Positions 16,785-25,601 of a DNA stretch of 64,000 nt are shown piece after piece (position 1 is the stretch's first letter; every line of letters begins with the position of its first letter). The stretch is from the NCBI GenBank assembly GCA_029569255.1, contig JAKQUO010000061.1, positions 62,001 to 126,000 of the forward strand. Direction: 5' to 3'. Source of the DNA: Acidobacteriota bacterium (GTDB taxonomy: Bacteria; Acidobacteriota; Aminicenantia; Aminicenantales; Saccharicenantaceae). Made by a program: the position numbers and the translations under genes. The notes beneath the pieces are model-generated. The model ran no database searches, was not told where the DNA came from, and worked only from the letters and a program-made list of their open reading frames with translations.

Positions 16785-18047
16785 TTGACGACCGCCCCCG
16801 TCTCCGCGACGCCCCCCGCGGCCGTGAAACAGCGCCTCACCGGCCTCGACGCCTTCCGCGGCTTCGACATCCTGACCATGGTCTTCGTCAACTCCATCGC
16901 CGGCATGAGGGCCATCCCCTTCTTTCTCCGGCACGCGGCCGCCGATCAGGACGTCTTCACGCTGACCGACGTCGTCTTCCCCGGCTTCCTCTTCATCATG
17001 GGCGTGTCCATCCCGCTGGCCCTGGCCCGGCGCCGGGCCGCCGGGGCGGGCACGCCCGCCCTCCTCGGCCACATCGCCGTCCGGACCCTGGCCCTGCTCT
17101 TCCTCGGCGTGATCCTCGTCAACGAGGACCGCTTCTCCGCCGCGGCGACCGGCCTCGGCAAGGACCTCTGGTATTTCCTGGCGACGCTGGCCGTTTTCGT
17201 CCTTTGGGCCGCTTTTCCCAAGGCGGCCGCCCCTTCGAAAAAACGCCTCCGCCTCGGCCTCAAGGCGGCCGCGGCGGTCCTGCTCGTCGTTCTCGCGGCC
17301 GTTTTCCGCGGTCAAGGCCCGGGCGGCCAGGTGACCTGGCTCCAGACCTCCTGGTGGGGCATCCTGGGAATGATCGGCTGGTGCTATCTCGCCGGCTCGC
17401 TCCTCTTCCTGGCCGGCCGCGGCGACAGGACGGTCCTGGCCGGCGCGATCGGCCTCGCGGCCGCCCTCTACGTCGGCGGCCGGCACGGGGCGCTCGATTT
17501 CCTGGGCCCGGTGAACGGGTTCCTCAACGTCGCGAGCCTGTTCGGCTCGCACACGGCCATCGTCGCGGCCGGGATGCTGGCCGGGACGCTCTTCCTGCCC
17601 GGCTCGGGCCTCGCCTCGCCCCGGGCCCGCGCCCGCTTCCTGGCCGTCCTCGGCGCGGCGCTCCTCGCCGCCGGCTTCGTCCTCCGGCCCCTTCACGGCT
17701 TCAGCAAGATCCACGGCACCGAATCCTATTGCCTGGCCACGGCCGGGATCTCGGCGCTCGTCCTTCTCCTTTTCTATCTCGGCCTGGACGTCCTCGGGGG
17801 CGGCCGGGCGGCCGCCTTCCTTCTGCCGGCCGGACGCAACCCGCTCCTGGCCTACCTGCTGCCGGGGTTCATCATGAACGCCTCGGCCCTTCTCGGCGGC
17901 CTCGCCGGCGTCGACCTGCACCGGTTCCTCTGGCCTTTCGCCGCGGCCGGCGGCCTGGCGGGGATGCTCAACGCGGCCGTCATGACCGGGGTCGTTCTGC
18001 TGCTGACGGCTCTCCTGACCCGGGCCGGCCTCGTCCTAAGGCTCTGA
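16785..18047 (+). CDS. HGSNAT-like multi-pass membrane acyltransferase (DUF5009 type)
   Basis: A 420-residue membrane protein with about ten to eleven helices. The opening RLTGLDAFRGFDILTMVFVN and the following DVVFPGFLFIMGVSIPLALARR are typical of the heparan-alpha-glucosaminide N-acetyltransferase-like family, which moves acetyl groups across a membrane to sugars. The start is TTG at 16785 behind a GGAGGAGG site; the next Met lies inside the first conserved block. Role here unknown; modification of envelope or extracellular sugars is the likeliest guess. Confidence 0.75.
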   Translation: MTTAPVSATPPAAVKQRLTGLDAFRGFDILTMVFVNSIAGMRAIPFFLRHAAADQDVFTLTDVVFPGFLFIMGVSIPLALARRRAAGAGTPALLGHIAVRTLALLFLGVILVNEDRFSAAATGLGKDLWYFLATLAVFVLWAAFPKAAAPSKKRLRLGLKAAAAVLLVVLAAVFRGQGPGGQVTWLQTSWWGILGMIGWCYLAGSLLFLAGRGDRTVLAGAIGLAAALYVGGRHGALDFLGPVNGFLNVASLFGSHTAIVAAGMLAGTLFLPGSGLASPRARARFLAVLGAALLAAGFVLRPLHGFSKIHGTESYCLATAGISALVLLLFYLGLDVLGGGRAAAFLLPAGRNPLLAYLLPGFIMNASALLGGLAGVDLHRFLWPFAAAGGLAGMLNAAVMTGVVLLLTALLTRAGLVLRL

Positions 18048-18059
18048 GGGGGGCCGCCG

Positions 18060-18074
18060 GGACCGGGGCGGTCC
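18060..18074. terminator. Small hairpin between convergent genes
   Basis: GGACC-GGGGC-GGTCC lies between the stop codons of the HGSNAT-like and VWA genes. It lacks a T-run, so a terminator role is only possible. Confidence 0.25.
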
Positions 18075-19327
18075 TACCTCGCGTAATACCCGAGGCTGTT
18101 CGAGACCCGGCAGCCGGGGCGCCCGACCTGGACCTCGATCGTCCGGAACCTCCCGTCGGCGGCGTCGTCGTCGGGAACGTAGGTCAGGACGTAGTAGTCG
18201 TTCGAGGCGTCGGCGGCCCGCTTGAACGAGGCCGCCGGGTTCTGGGAGCTCGCGTACGTCCCGCCGGTGGCCTTGGCGATCTCGACGAAACCGGGATAGG
18301 TGTCCTCGGACTGCTCCCGCATGGTCGTCCCGAAGACCCGCTGCGACTTCCTCTCCATGAAGATGAAATGGAAGTCGATCCCGGCGTCGGCGAAGGCCCT
18401 CTTGACCCGCTCGGCGTCGAACGTCTTCTCCCGCTTGTAGAACTGGAACAGGTCCATCAGGTTCTGCAGGATGTCGAAGTTCTGCTGGTACTGGGCCATC
18501 AGGCGGTTCATCGTCGCGGCGCTGATCTCCGGCCGGTACTCCCGTTGGTAGAAGAAGACGACCGTCTTCTGGCCCGGCGTCGCCCGGAGGGACTCGGCGA
18601 AGGCCTCGAGCTTGCCCTGGTCGACCAGCCGGATCCCGTCGAGCTTCAGCAGGGTCGTCCGGTAGCGCTCGATCTGCATTTCCAGTCCGATGCCGCCGCC
18701 GGGGTCCATCGTTTCGTCCGTGGCCATCTCCTCGTCGAGGGTGCCGGAGGAGCCCGAGATGGCCCGGGTCAGCCGCCTCAGATCGTTGAGGAGGTCCCGG
18801 TATTCGCCGCCGCCCCGCGTGATGTCCTTCCGCAGGACCTCTTCCATGCCCTCCGAAAGCTCCTTCTTGGACTTCTGGGCCAGGGAGCCCTTCTGGAGCT
18901 GATAGGGCTTGAAAGGGGTGATGAGGGTCATGGAGTCGCCGGGCCTAAGGACGTTGTCGAAAAGGTGTTTGATCACCAGGTTGAGCATGGGGTCCCAATC
19001 GACGGCCTGGAAGAGCAGGGTGTAGGACCGTTCGAGCCGGGGGGACGCGGCCCCGTACCCCTCGTAGCGGGCCAGGGCGCCGCCGCGGACGAGCGCGAGC
19101 GACTGGATGGCCTGGGGCCGGCCCTCCTCGGTCAGGCGGAAGTCCTCGCGCCTGAGGTCGTCCTGAAAGGCGGGGCCGGCCGTGACGTGGACCCGGACCT
19201 CGACGCGGCGGGGCGCCGGGGACGGGGCGTCCTGGCGGACCGGGAGGTCCCGGGCCGCCGCGGCGACGGCGAGGCCGGCCAGAACGGCTCCGGCGAGGAC
19301 GACGGGGGTCAGGCGTCGATGGGTCAT
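18074..19327 (-). CDS. Secreted VWFA-related (von Willebrand factor A) protein
   Basis: A 417-residue exported protein (signal MTHRRLTPVVLAGAVLAGLA). It fits the VWFA-related family abundant in Acidobacteria: an N-terminal VRVHVTAGPAFQDDLRREDFRLTE segment, a VWA-like core (DSMTLITPFKPYQL, KTVVFFYQREY) and the family-like ending GCRVSNSLGYYAR. Instead of the usual DxSxS ion site it has FQAVDWDPM, so metal binding is doubtful. GAGGAG precedes the ATG. It is divergent from the GWxTD gene across a 120-nt gap. Function unknown. Confidence 0.8.
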   Translation of the reverse strand: MTHRRLTPVVLAGAVLAGLAVAAAARDLPVRQDAPSPAPRRVEVRVHVTAGPAFQDDLRREDFRLTEEGRPQAIQSLALVRGGALARYEGYGAASPRLERSYTLLFQAVDWDPMLNLVIKHLFDNVLRPGDSMTLITPFKPYQLQKGSLAQKSKKELSEGMEEVLRKDITRGGGEYRDLLNDLRRLTRAISGSSGTLDEEMATDETMDPGGGIGLEMQIERYRTTLLKLDGIRLVDQGKLEAFAESLRATPGQKTVVFFYQREYRPEISAATMNRLMAQYQQNFDILQNLMDLFQFYKREKTFDAERVKRAFADAGIDFHFIFMERKSQRVFGTTMREQSEDTYPGFVEIAKATGGTYASSQNPAASFKRAADASNDYYVLTYVPDDDAADGRFRTIEVQVGRPGCRVSNSLGYYAR

Positions 19328-19396
19328 GGGGTTCTCCTCTGTGTCGAAATATCAGTATACCACACAACCGGAGCGGGCGCCGTCCCGGAGGGCCGC

Positions 19397-19425
19397 TTCA
19401 CAGGGCCGGGCGCAGGTGCTAGAAT
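19397..19425 (+). promoter_or_regulatory. Promoter of the GWxTD gene
   Basis: TTCACA (19397-19402), 17 nt, TAGAAT (19420-19425). The -10 box lies 23 nt before the chosen ATG, leaving room only for the GGAGGT ribosome site. Confidence 0.55.
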
Positions 19426-19447
19426 GGGTTCTCCGATGGAGGTCAGC

Positions 19448-20377
19448 ATGCCCAACCGAGGAAGCCGCGGCGCCGTCCCGGCCCTGGCTTTTCTGGCTTT
19501 CCTGGCCGTCCCGGCCGCGTTCGGCGCGCCGGCGGGCGCCGAGAAGCTCGATCCCGAGAGCGCCAAGTTCTTCCAGACCGCCCGCCTGATCATGTCCAAG
19601 GAAGAGCTCAAGATCTGGAACCGGCTGCCGGACGCCCCGAGCCGCCGCGAGTTCATCGACGACTTCTGGCTCAAGCGCGACCCCGACCCGGACACGCCCC
19701 TCAACGAGTACAAGCGGGAATTCGACGCCCGGGTCGAATACGCGGCCAAGCGCTTCAAGGAAGGCATCCCCGGCTACAACACGGACCGCGGCCGGATCTA
19801 CATCTTCATGGGGCCGCCGGACAAGGTCGAGGAGTTCCCTCCCCAGCCCGGCCTGCCCGTCCGCGGCTTCGTCGTCTGGTGGAGCTATTACGACGACCGC
19901 ATGGCGGTCGAGTTCACGGACGAGAAGGGCAACGGCCAGTACAAGATCACCCAATACGCCGGCGACTTCTTCGGGGCCATGGACATCGTCAAGCTCGGCC
20001 GGAACATCCGGGCCGACGACGTCTTCAGCAGGAAGTTCTTCAAGTTCGAGACCGTCTACGACCGCGCGGCCCGCGAGCTCGAGGTCCGCATCCCGGCCAA
20101 GTCCCTGATGTTCCGCGAGAACGACGAGGGCCGGCTCCAGATCGACCTGGTCTTCGTCTTCTACATCTACCCGGACGAAGGACAGGGCAAGGAGAGCTTC
20201 CGCGAGGCCCGCTCCGTCGTCCTCACGGACGCCGAGCTCGAGGCCCGCAAGACGGTCGATTTCCGCTTCGCCCGCGGCCTGAAGCCCGGCACTAGCTACG
20301 TCGACGTGATCGTCCAGGCCCCGGAAGGGATGAAGGGGAAGATCCGCCAGATCTTCGCCGTCAAGGTCGCCAAGTGA
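19448..20377 (+). CDS. GWxTD-domain secreted protein
   Basis: A 309-residue exported protein (signal MPNRGSRGAVPALAFLAFLA). It carries the GWxTD-domain pattern found mainly in Acidobacteria and relatives: MSKEELKIWNRLPD, then EFIDDFWLKRDPDPDTPLNE and RGRIYIFMGPPDKVEE. The biochemical role of the family is not established. Of two in-frame ATGs, 19448 is preferred because GGAGGT stands 4 nt upstream; ATG 19436 falls inside that site. It is monocistronic with its own promoter. Confidence 0.85.
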   Translation: MPNRGSRGAVPALAFLAFLAVPAAFGAPAGAEKLDPESAKFFQTARLIMSKEELKIWNRLPDAPSRREFIDDFWLKRDPDPDTPLNEYKREFDARVEYAAKRFKEGIPGYNTDRGRIYIFMGPPDKVEEFPPQPGLPVRGFVVWWSYYDDRMAVEFTDEKGNGQYKITQYAGDFFGAMDIVKLGRNIRADDVFSRKFFKFETVYDRAARELEVRIPAKSLMFRENDEGRLQIDLVFVFYIYPDEGQGKESFREARSVVLTDAELEARKTVDFRFARGLKPGTSYVDVIVQAPEGMKGKIRQIFAVKVAK

Positions 20378-20420
20378 GGGGCCGGCCCCGCGGCCCTCGC
20401 CGGACGCCCCCGCGAGCGCA

Positions 20421-20449
20421 TTGACAACGCCCCGGCCCTCGCATAGGAT
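20421..20449 (+). promoter_or_regulatory. Promoter of the DUF47-PiT operon
   Basis: TTGACA (20421-20426), 17 nt, TAGGAT (20444-20449), 28 nt before the ATG at 20477. Confidence 0.6.
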
Positions 20450-20476
20450 AACCCCCTCGGTAACAAGGCCCAGACC

Positions 20477-21097
20477 ATGAAGCTGTTCCCCAAGGACCGC
20501 AAGTTCTTCGACCTCTTCCGCAAGGACGCGGCCAACCTCAGGGAGGGGGCCGTGGCCCTCCAGGACCTCGTCGACCGCTTCGAGGACGTCGAGAGGAAGT
20601 ACGAGAGGATCAAGCGGATCGAGCACCAGGGCGACGCCATCACTTACGAGCTCTTCAGCCGGCTCCGCGACACCTTCATCACGCCGCTCGAGCGCGAGGA
20701 CATCCACGGCCTGGCCAGCGGCCTCGACGACGTCCTCGACTGCATCGAGGGCGTGGCCAGCCGGATGTGGATCTTCAAGATCGACCGGCCGACGCCCGAG
20801 GTCAAGGCGCTCGTCGACATCATCGCCAAGGCCGTCGAGCAGATCGACGAGGCCGTCGACAACCTCGAGTCGCTCGGCCACGTCCACGACTTCTGCCAGC
20901 GGATCAACGTCCTCGAGCACGAGGCCGACGTCATCGCCCGGCGGGCCATCGGCGACCTGTTCGCCAAGGCCGGGACGCCGGAGGAGATCAAGGACCTCAT
21001 CAAGTTCAAGGAGCTCTACACCCGGCTCGAGGAGACGGCCGACCGCTGCGAGGACGTGGCCAACGTCATCGAGGAGATCATCGTCAAGTCCACCTGA
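20477..21097 (+). CDS. DUF47 (PhoU-like) accessory protein of phosphate transport
   Basis: A 206-residue all-helical cytoplasmic protein of the DUF47/PhoU-like family (MKLFPKDRKFFDLF..., ERIKRIEHQGDAITYEL, EHEADVIARRAIGDLF). The repeated E-x2-(G/A)-D pattern is the metal-binding signature of PhoU-like bundles. Such proteins accompany PiT transporters and are thought to control them. The PiT gene begins 5 nt after this stop, so the pair is an operon. Confidence 0.9.
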   Translation: MKLFPKDRKFFDLFRKDAANLREGAVALQDLVDRFEDVERKYERIKRIEHQGDAITYELFSRLRDTFITPLEREDIHGLASGLDDVLDCIEGVASRMWIFKIDRPTPEVKALVDIIAKAVEQIDEAVDNLESLGHVHDFCQRINVLEHEADVIARRAIGDLFAKAGTPEEIKDLIKFKELYTRLEETADRCEDVANVIEEIIVKST

Positions 21098-21102
21098 GCC
21101 CC

Positions 21103-22110
21103 ATGCCCGACGCCGGCCTCCTCTTCGTCGCCTTCGTCGTCCTGGTCGCGCTGGCCTTCGACTTCACCAACGGCATGCACGACGCGGCCAACTCCATCGC
21201 CACGATCGTCTCGACCCGGGTCCTGTCGCCCCGCCAGGCCGTCATCTTCGCCGCCTTCTTCAATTTCATCGCCTTCCTCCTCGGGACGCGGGTCGCCCAC
21301 ACGGTCGGGGCGGGCATGATCGACATCTCGGTCGTGAAGCCGGAGGTCATCTTCGCCGGCCTCCTCGGGGCGATCGGCTGGAACATCTTCACCTGGCGGA
21401 TGGGCCTGCCGACGAGCTCCTCCCACGCCCTCATCGGGGGGTACGCGGGGGCCGCCATGGTCAAGGCCGGCCACGCGGCCATCATCGTCAGCGGCTGGGT
21501 CAAGACGCTCCTCTTCATCTTCGTCGCCCCGTTCCTCGGCCTGGCCCTCGGCTCCGTCTTCATCACCGCCGCGACCTGGCTGGTCCGGCGCGGGAACCCG
21601 GCCCGGATCAACAAGGCCGCCCGCCGGGTCCAGCTCCTCACCGCCGCCCTCAACTGCCTGGCCCACGGCGGCAACGACGCCCAGAAGACCATGGGCATCA
21701 TCGCCGGCCTGATGGTCTCGGCCGGCTACATGGAGACCTTCAGCATCCCCCTCTGGATCAAGATGAGCGCCCTGACGGCGCTGGCCCTGGGGACGCTTTC
21801 GGGGGGCTGGCGGATCGTCAAGACGATGGGTCAGAGGATCACCAAGATCCGCCCCCTCGACGCCATCTCCGCCGACTCGGCCAGCTTCGCCAGCATCTTC
21901 CTGGCCACGCACTTCGGCGTCCCCGTCAGCACGACGCACGTCATCACCGGGGCCATCTCCGGGGTGGGCGCGGCCAAGCGCCTGTCGGCCGTCCGCTGGG
22001 GCGTGACCCTGAAGATCGTCTGGGCCTGGATCTTCACCATCCCCGGCGCCGCCCTGGCGGCCGGCCTGGCCTATACCCTGGTCCGGCTGGTCGGAACCGC
22101 CATCCCATAA
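21103..22110 (+). CDS. pit: PiT-family inorganic phosphate transporter
   Basis: A 335-residue membrane protein with about ten helices, a low-affinity phosphate/cation symporter. The duplicated PiT signature is present in both halves: DFTNGMHDAANSIATIVSTR near the N-terminus and NCLAHGGNDAQKTMGIIAGL in the middle, with GLPTSSSHALIGG and GVPVSTTHVITGA as the paired second motifs. ATG 21103 is close behind DUF47; the track ORF runs in from that gene's other frame. The single inward-facing operon suggests constitutive phosphate uptake, since no Pho-box-like site is obvious. Confidence 0.92.
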   Translation: MPDAGLLFVAFVVLVALAFDFTNGMHDAANSIATIVSTRVLSPRQAVIFAAFFNFIAFLLGTRVAHTVGAGMIDISVVKPEVIFAGLLGAIGWNIFTWRMGLPTSSSHALIGGYAGAAMVKAGHAAIIVSGWVKTLLFIFVAPFLGLALGSVFITAATWLVRRGNPARINKAARRVQLLTAALNCLAHGGNDAQKTMGIIAGLMVSAGYMETFSIPLWIKMSALTALALGTLSGGWRIVKTMGQRITKIRPLDAISADSASFASIFLATHFGVPVSTTHVITGAISGVGAAKRLSAVRWGVTLKIVWAWIFTIPGAALAAGLAYTLVRLVGTAIP

Positions 22111-22119
22111 GAGACGAAC

Positions 22120-22623
22120 ATGAAGCCAACCGTCCTCGTCCTCGCCCTGGCCGCGGCCCTCGCGCTTCCCGCGTCGGCGACGGCCCCGCCGCCTCCCCAA
22201 GGCCCCGTCCGCGATATCCTCCCGGACGAGGGCCTGATCCGCTCGAGCGTCGTCCTGGTCCGCGACCAGGCCGACCTCGACGCCCACTACTACCTGGCCG
22301 ACGAGACGGCGCTCGAGCTGGCCGGGCCGGCCGAAGGCGTCTTCGCCCGCTACCGCGCCGGCGGCGGCGAGGCCCTCGTGCTGGCCGTCGCCTACCCGGC
22401 CGAGGCCGACGCCGAACGGGTCTACGCCCGCTTCGGCCGCGACTTCTTCGGGGACGGCTTCGACCCCAAGGCGCGCCGGTTCCTGGCCGAGCTCGAGAGC
22501 GGCGATTTCGCCGCCTCGGCCCGCGTCCGGGCCGTCCTCGTCTTCGTCCTCGAGGCGCCAGGCCGGAAGAGCTGCGACGCTCTCCTCGGCCGCGTCGAGG
22601 CGAAGGCCCGGGCCGCCTTCTAG
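22120..22623 (+). CDS. Secreted hypothetical protein
   Basis: A 167-residue protein with a signal peptide (MKPTVLVLALAAALALPASA). The mature part (RSSVVLVRDQADLDAHYYLA..., VLAVAYPAEADAERVYARFG) looks alpha/beta and has a single Cys. No family recognised. It follows the PiT stop by 9 nt and may be co-transcribed with it. Confidence 0.6.
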   Translation: MKPTVLVLALAAALALPASATAPPPPQGPVRDILPDEGLIRSSVVLVRDQADLDAHYYLADETALELAGPAEGVFARYRAGGGEALVLAVAYPAEADAERVYARFGRDFFGDGFDPKARRFLAELESGDFAASARVRAVLVFVLEAPGRKSCDALLGRVEAKARAAF

Positions 22624-22644
22624 CCCCCCCCCGCCGCATCGCCC

Positions 22645-22673
22645 TTGATTCGGGGCCGGGCCTGGGCTATTTT
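22645..22673 (+). promoter_or_regulatory. Promoter of the POT gene
   Basis: TTGATT (22645-22650), 17 nt, TATTTT (22668-22673), 38 nt before the ATG at 22712. Confidence 0.5.
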
Positions 22674-22711
22674 AGCCGGGACACGGAACGCCCCGGACAG
22701 GAGGACCGCCT

Positions 22712-24073
22712 ATGACCGACGCCGCGACGCCCAAGCCGAAATTCCCGGCCACCTTCTGGACGGCCAACGCGATCGAGCTCTTCGAGCGGGCCGCCTACTA
22801 CTCCATGGCCTCCTTCATGGTCATCTACCTGAAGGAGTCCCTGGGCATGACCCCGAGCTTCGCCACCTTCCTCAACGGGTCGCTCCTCTGGGGCCTCATC
22901 TACTTCATGCCCATCCTGTCGGGGACGCTGGCCGACAAGTTCGGCTTCAAGCGCTCGCTCTCGGTCTCGTTCGTCCTCATCTCGATCGGCTACTTCGTCA
23001 TGGGCAACGTCCAGCGGCTCTGGCCCGGCCTCATCGGCCGCGGCGCGGCCGAGGCCGTCGACTTCACCGTGCCGGTCGTCCTGGGCATCGTCCTCATCGG
23101 CCTGGGCGGGTCGATCGTCAAGCCCTGCATCGCCGGGACCGTCCAGAAGACGGCCGGGACGCGGGCCACGCTGGCCTTCGGCATCTTCTACATGGTCATC
23201 AACATCGGCTCGATCACCGGCCGGAGCGTCTCCTACTTCATCCGGACGAGCCTGGGCATCCCGGCCATCTTCACCTACGCCGCGACGGCCTTCGCCCTGG
23301 CCGGCCTCGTCGTCACGCTGTTCGTCTACCGCGAGCCGCAGTACGTCAGCGACGGCGTCAAGGACGGCCAGGAGGTCGGGAAGCGGACCCTGGGCCAGGC
23401 CCTCGCCGGCATCTTCGTCGTCCTCGGGAACCTCAGGTTCGTCTTCCTCATCCTCGTCCTGGGCCTGTTCTGGTTCCTCTACATCCAGCTCTACAACCTC
23501 ATGCCCCTGTTCATGCGCTACGTCGATCCGGACGCGCCCATGGAGCTCTACACGCTGGCCAACCCCATCATGATCGTCTCGTTCCAGCTCCTCGTCACCC
23601 GGATGGTCAAGCGCTGGCTCCCGGTCAAGACGATCATGATCGGGGCCATCGTGGTCACCCTGGGGATGCTGGTCAACGTCCTGCCGCCCCTGCTCTTCGC
23701 CGACCCGAGCGCCAAGGTCCGGCTGGGGCTGACCCTGCCCATCGCCGGGGTGTTCATGATCGTCTCCATCGCCTCGATGGCCGTCGGAGAGATGATGGCC
23801 TCGCCGCGCATCTACGAGTACATCGGGGCCATCGCCCCCAAGGGGCAGGAGGGCCTGTACCTGGGCTACTCGAACCTGCCCATCGCCCTGGCCAGCATCG
23901 TCGGCGGCCCGATCGGGGGACGGCTGTTCGAGCGCTACATCAGCGTGCCGCTCCGGGACGGGCGCCCGGTCGACACCGTGACGATGTGGCTCATCATCGT
24001 CGCCATCGGGATGGCGTCGATCGTCGGGCTGTGGATCTACGACCGGGCGGTGGTCAAGCCGAAGAGGGCCTGA
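22712..24073 (+). CDS. POT/PTR2-family peptide transporter
   Basis: A 453-residue major-facilitator protein with about twelve or more helices. The first helix carries ELFERAAYYSM, matching the ExxER-F/A-xYY motif of proton-coupled oligopeptide transporters. It is expected to import di- and tripeptides with protons, which fits the secreted peptidases in the window. AGGAGG stands 8 nt before the ATG. It is transcribed alone; the zinc-ribbon gene converges on it. Confidence 0.85.
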   Translation: MTDAATPKPKFPATFWTANAIELFERAAYYSMASFMVIYLKESLGMTPSFATFLNGSLLWGLIYFMPILSGTLADKFGFKRSLSVSFVLISIGYFVMGNVQRLWPGLIGRGAAEAVDFTVPVVLGIVLIGLGGSIVKPCIAGTVQKTAGTRATLAFGIFYMVINIGSITGRSVSYFIRTSLGIPAIFTYAATAFALAGLVVTLFVYREPQYVSDGVKDGQEVGKRTLGQALAGIFVVLGNLRFVFLILVLGLFWFLYIQLYNLMPLFMRYVDPDAPMELYTLANPIMIVSFQLLVTRMVKRWLPVKTIMIGAIVVTLGMLVNVLPPLLFADPSAKVRLGLTLPIAGVFMIVSIASMAVGEMMASPRIYEYIGAIAPKGQEGLYLGYSNLPIALASIVGGPIGGRLFERYISVPLRDGRPVDTVTMWLIIVAIGMASIVGLWIYDRAVVKPKRA

Positions 24074-24085
24074 GGCCGCGACGGG

Positions 24086-24307
24086 CTATTTCTTCGGGCC
24101 CTTCTCCCTCGGCCAGTCGGCCTTGGGGACCGTGCCGTCGTCGCAGGGCAGGTCCTCGTCGTAGTTGCGGGCCATCTCCGGGTGGGGCTGCTCGGTGCAG
24201 TACGGCAGCGGCCCCATCTCCTTATGGCAGCACAGCGGGACGGGCGCCCCTTTCTTGGCCTTGGCCCGCTTGCCGCACACCGAGCATATGTAGACGACTT
24301 CGCTCAT
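24086..24307 (-). CDS. Small zinc-ribbon-like protein
   Basis: A 73-residue cytoplasmic protein with cysteines spaced CSVCGK...LCCHK...YCTE...LPCDD. The first CxxC and the CC pair probably hold one zinc. The family is unknown to me. Its promoter reads TTGAAG-18-TATGAT on the minus strand. Confidence 0.65.
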   Translation of the reverse strand: MSEVVYICSVCGKRAKAKKGAPVPLCCHKEMGPLPYCTEQPHPEMARNYDEDLPCDDGTVPKADWPREKGPKK

Positions 24308-24683
24308 CTCGCGTCTCCTTGGGGGGATCTCACGGCCCCATCATAGCACCGGACCCGGGCGCCCTTCAAGGAATGCCGGAGGAGTCCCCCTGCGCGGAAG
24401 CATGATCCTCCGACATGCCGCGAAGGCATGCCGGACGAGGCCGCGGAAGAAGGTGTCGAGGGGGTTCCCCGGAGAGGAGCGGCGAATATCTTGGGAGACG
24501 GTATTACGGCGGACAAGACGTGAGGGGATGGGCCGCGTGTTGACGGTCCCCGGGAATTCCGGTAAGGTCTTAGGCGACGGAGCGCCCGTGAAACCCCAAC
24601 GCGACCTCGCCCCCGGCGGTCCCGATCCCATCCCCGGCCGTCCCCGCGCCAAGGCCCGGCCCTAGAGGATGCGAGGGCCGCCC
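24308..24683. other. Intergenic region with repeated inverted segments
   Basis: No gene is supported. At 24340-24369 (minus) a TTGAAG-18-TATGAT promoter serves the zinc-ribbon gene. At 24540-24568 (plus) a TTGACG-17-TAAGGT promoter serves the ABC operon. Between them, 24373-24435 holds three related 11-nt segments that can form two mutually exclusive hairpins (see findings). Confidence 0.6.
24540..24568 (+). promoter_or_regulatory. Promoter of the NodIJ-like ABC operon
   Basis: TTGACG (24540-24545), 17 nt, TAAGGT (24563-24568). The leader to ATG 24684 is about 110 nt. Confidence 0.5.
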
Positions 24684-25601
24684 ATGGGGATCCTCGTCCG
24701 GGCCTCGGGGCTGACCAAGAAATACGGCGATCTCGTCGCCGTGGACGGCATCGACTTCGAGATCCGCGAGGGCGAGTGCTTCGGCTTCCTCGGCCCGAAC
24801 GGCGCCGGCAAGACGACGACCGTCCGCATGATCCACTGCGTCTCTCCCGTCACCTCGGGCGCGCTCACGGTCGGAGGGATGCCCTCCGGGATCGGCAACC
24901 GGGCCCTGAAGAAGATCACCGGTGTCATCCCCCAGGAGATCGACCTCGACAACGACCTGACCGTGGCCGAGAACCTGATCATCTTCGCCCGCTTCTTCGA
25001 CATCGGCCGCCGGGAGGCCAAGGCCCGCCTGGCCGAGCTGCTGCGCTTCGTCGAGCTCGAGGCCAAGGCCGGAAGCAAGATCTCGGAGCTGTCGACGGGG
25101 ATGAAGCGGCGCCTGCTCATCGCCCGGGCCCTCATCAACCGGCCGCGGCTCATCGTCGCCGACGAGCCGACGACCGGCCTCGATCCCCAGGCCCGCCACC
25201 TCATCTGGCAGCGGCTCCGCCGGCTCAAGAGCCAGGGCGCGACGCTCGTCCTGACGACCCAGTACATGGAGGAGGCCCAGCAGCTCTGCGACCGGCTCGT
25301 CGTCATGCACCAGGGCCGGATCCTCAAGGAGGGCGCGCCGGCGCGCCTCATCGAAGACGAGATCGGCCGCGAGGTCGTCGAGGTCCGGACGCCGCCCGAG
25401 GACGACGCCCGGATCGTCGGGCGCCTGGACAGCCTCGGCTGCGCCCACGAGCGCGTCGGCGACACGCTCTACTTCTACTGCCGCGACGGCCACGGCCTGA
25501 TGAGGAAGCTCCTCGAGCTCGACCTGCCCAGCATCCTGAACCGGCCGGCGACGCTCGAGGACGTCTTCCTCAAGCTCACGGGGCGGGGCCTCCACGAATG
25601 A
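24684..25601 (+). CDS. ABC exporter ATP-binding subunit, NodI/DrrA-like
   Basis: A 305-residue ATPase with Walker A GPNGAGKTT, signature LSTGMKRRLLIA, Walker B LIVADEPTTGLD and the TTQYMEEAQQL switch region. A C-terminal domain of about 80 residues is typical of DrrA/NodI-type exporters. ATG 24684 is preferred over ATG 24669: GAGGG lies 6 nt upstream of the former, while the latter abuts its AGAGG. The stop overlaps the permease ATG by 4 nt. Confidence 0.9.
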   Translation: MGILVRASGLTKKYGDLVAVDGIDFEIREGECFGFLGPNGAGKTTTVRMIHCVSPVTSGALTVGGMPSGIGNRALKKITGVIPQEIDLDNDLTVAENLIIFARFFDIGRREAKARLAELLRFVELEAKAGSKISELSTGMKRRLLIARALINRPRLIVADEPTTGLDPQARHLIWQRLRRLKSQGATLVLTTQYMEEAQQLCDRLVVMHQGRILKEGAPARLIEDEIGREVVEVRTPPEDDARIVGRLDSLGCAHERVGDTLYFYCRDGHGLMRKLLELDLPSILNRPATLEDVFLKLTGRGLHE

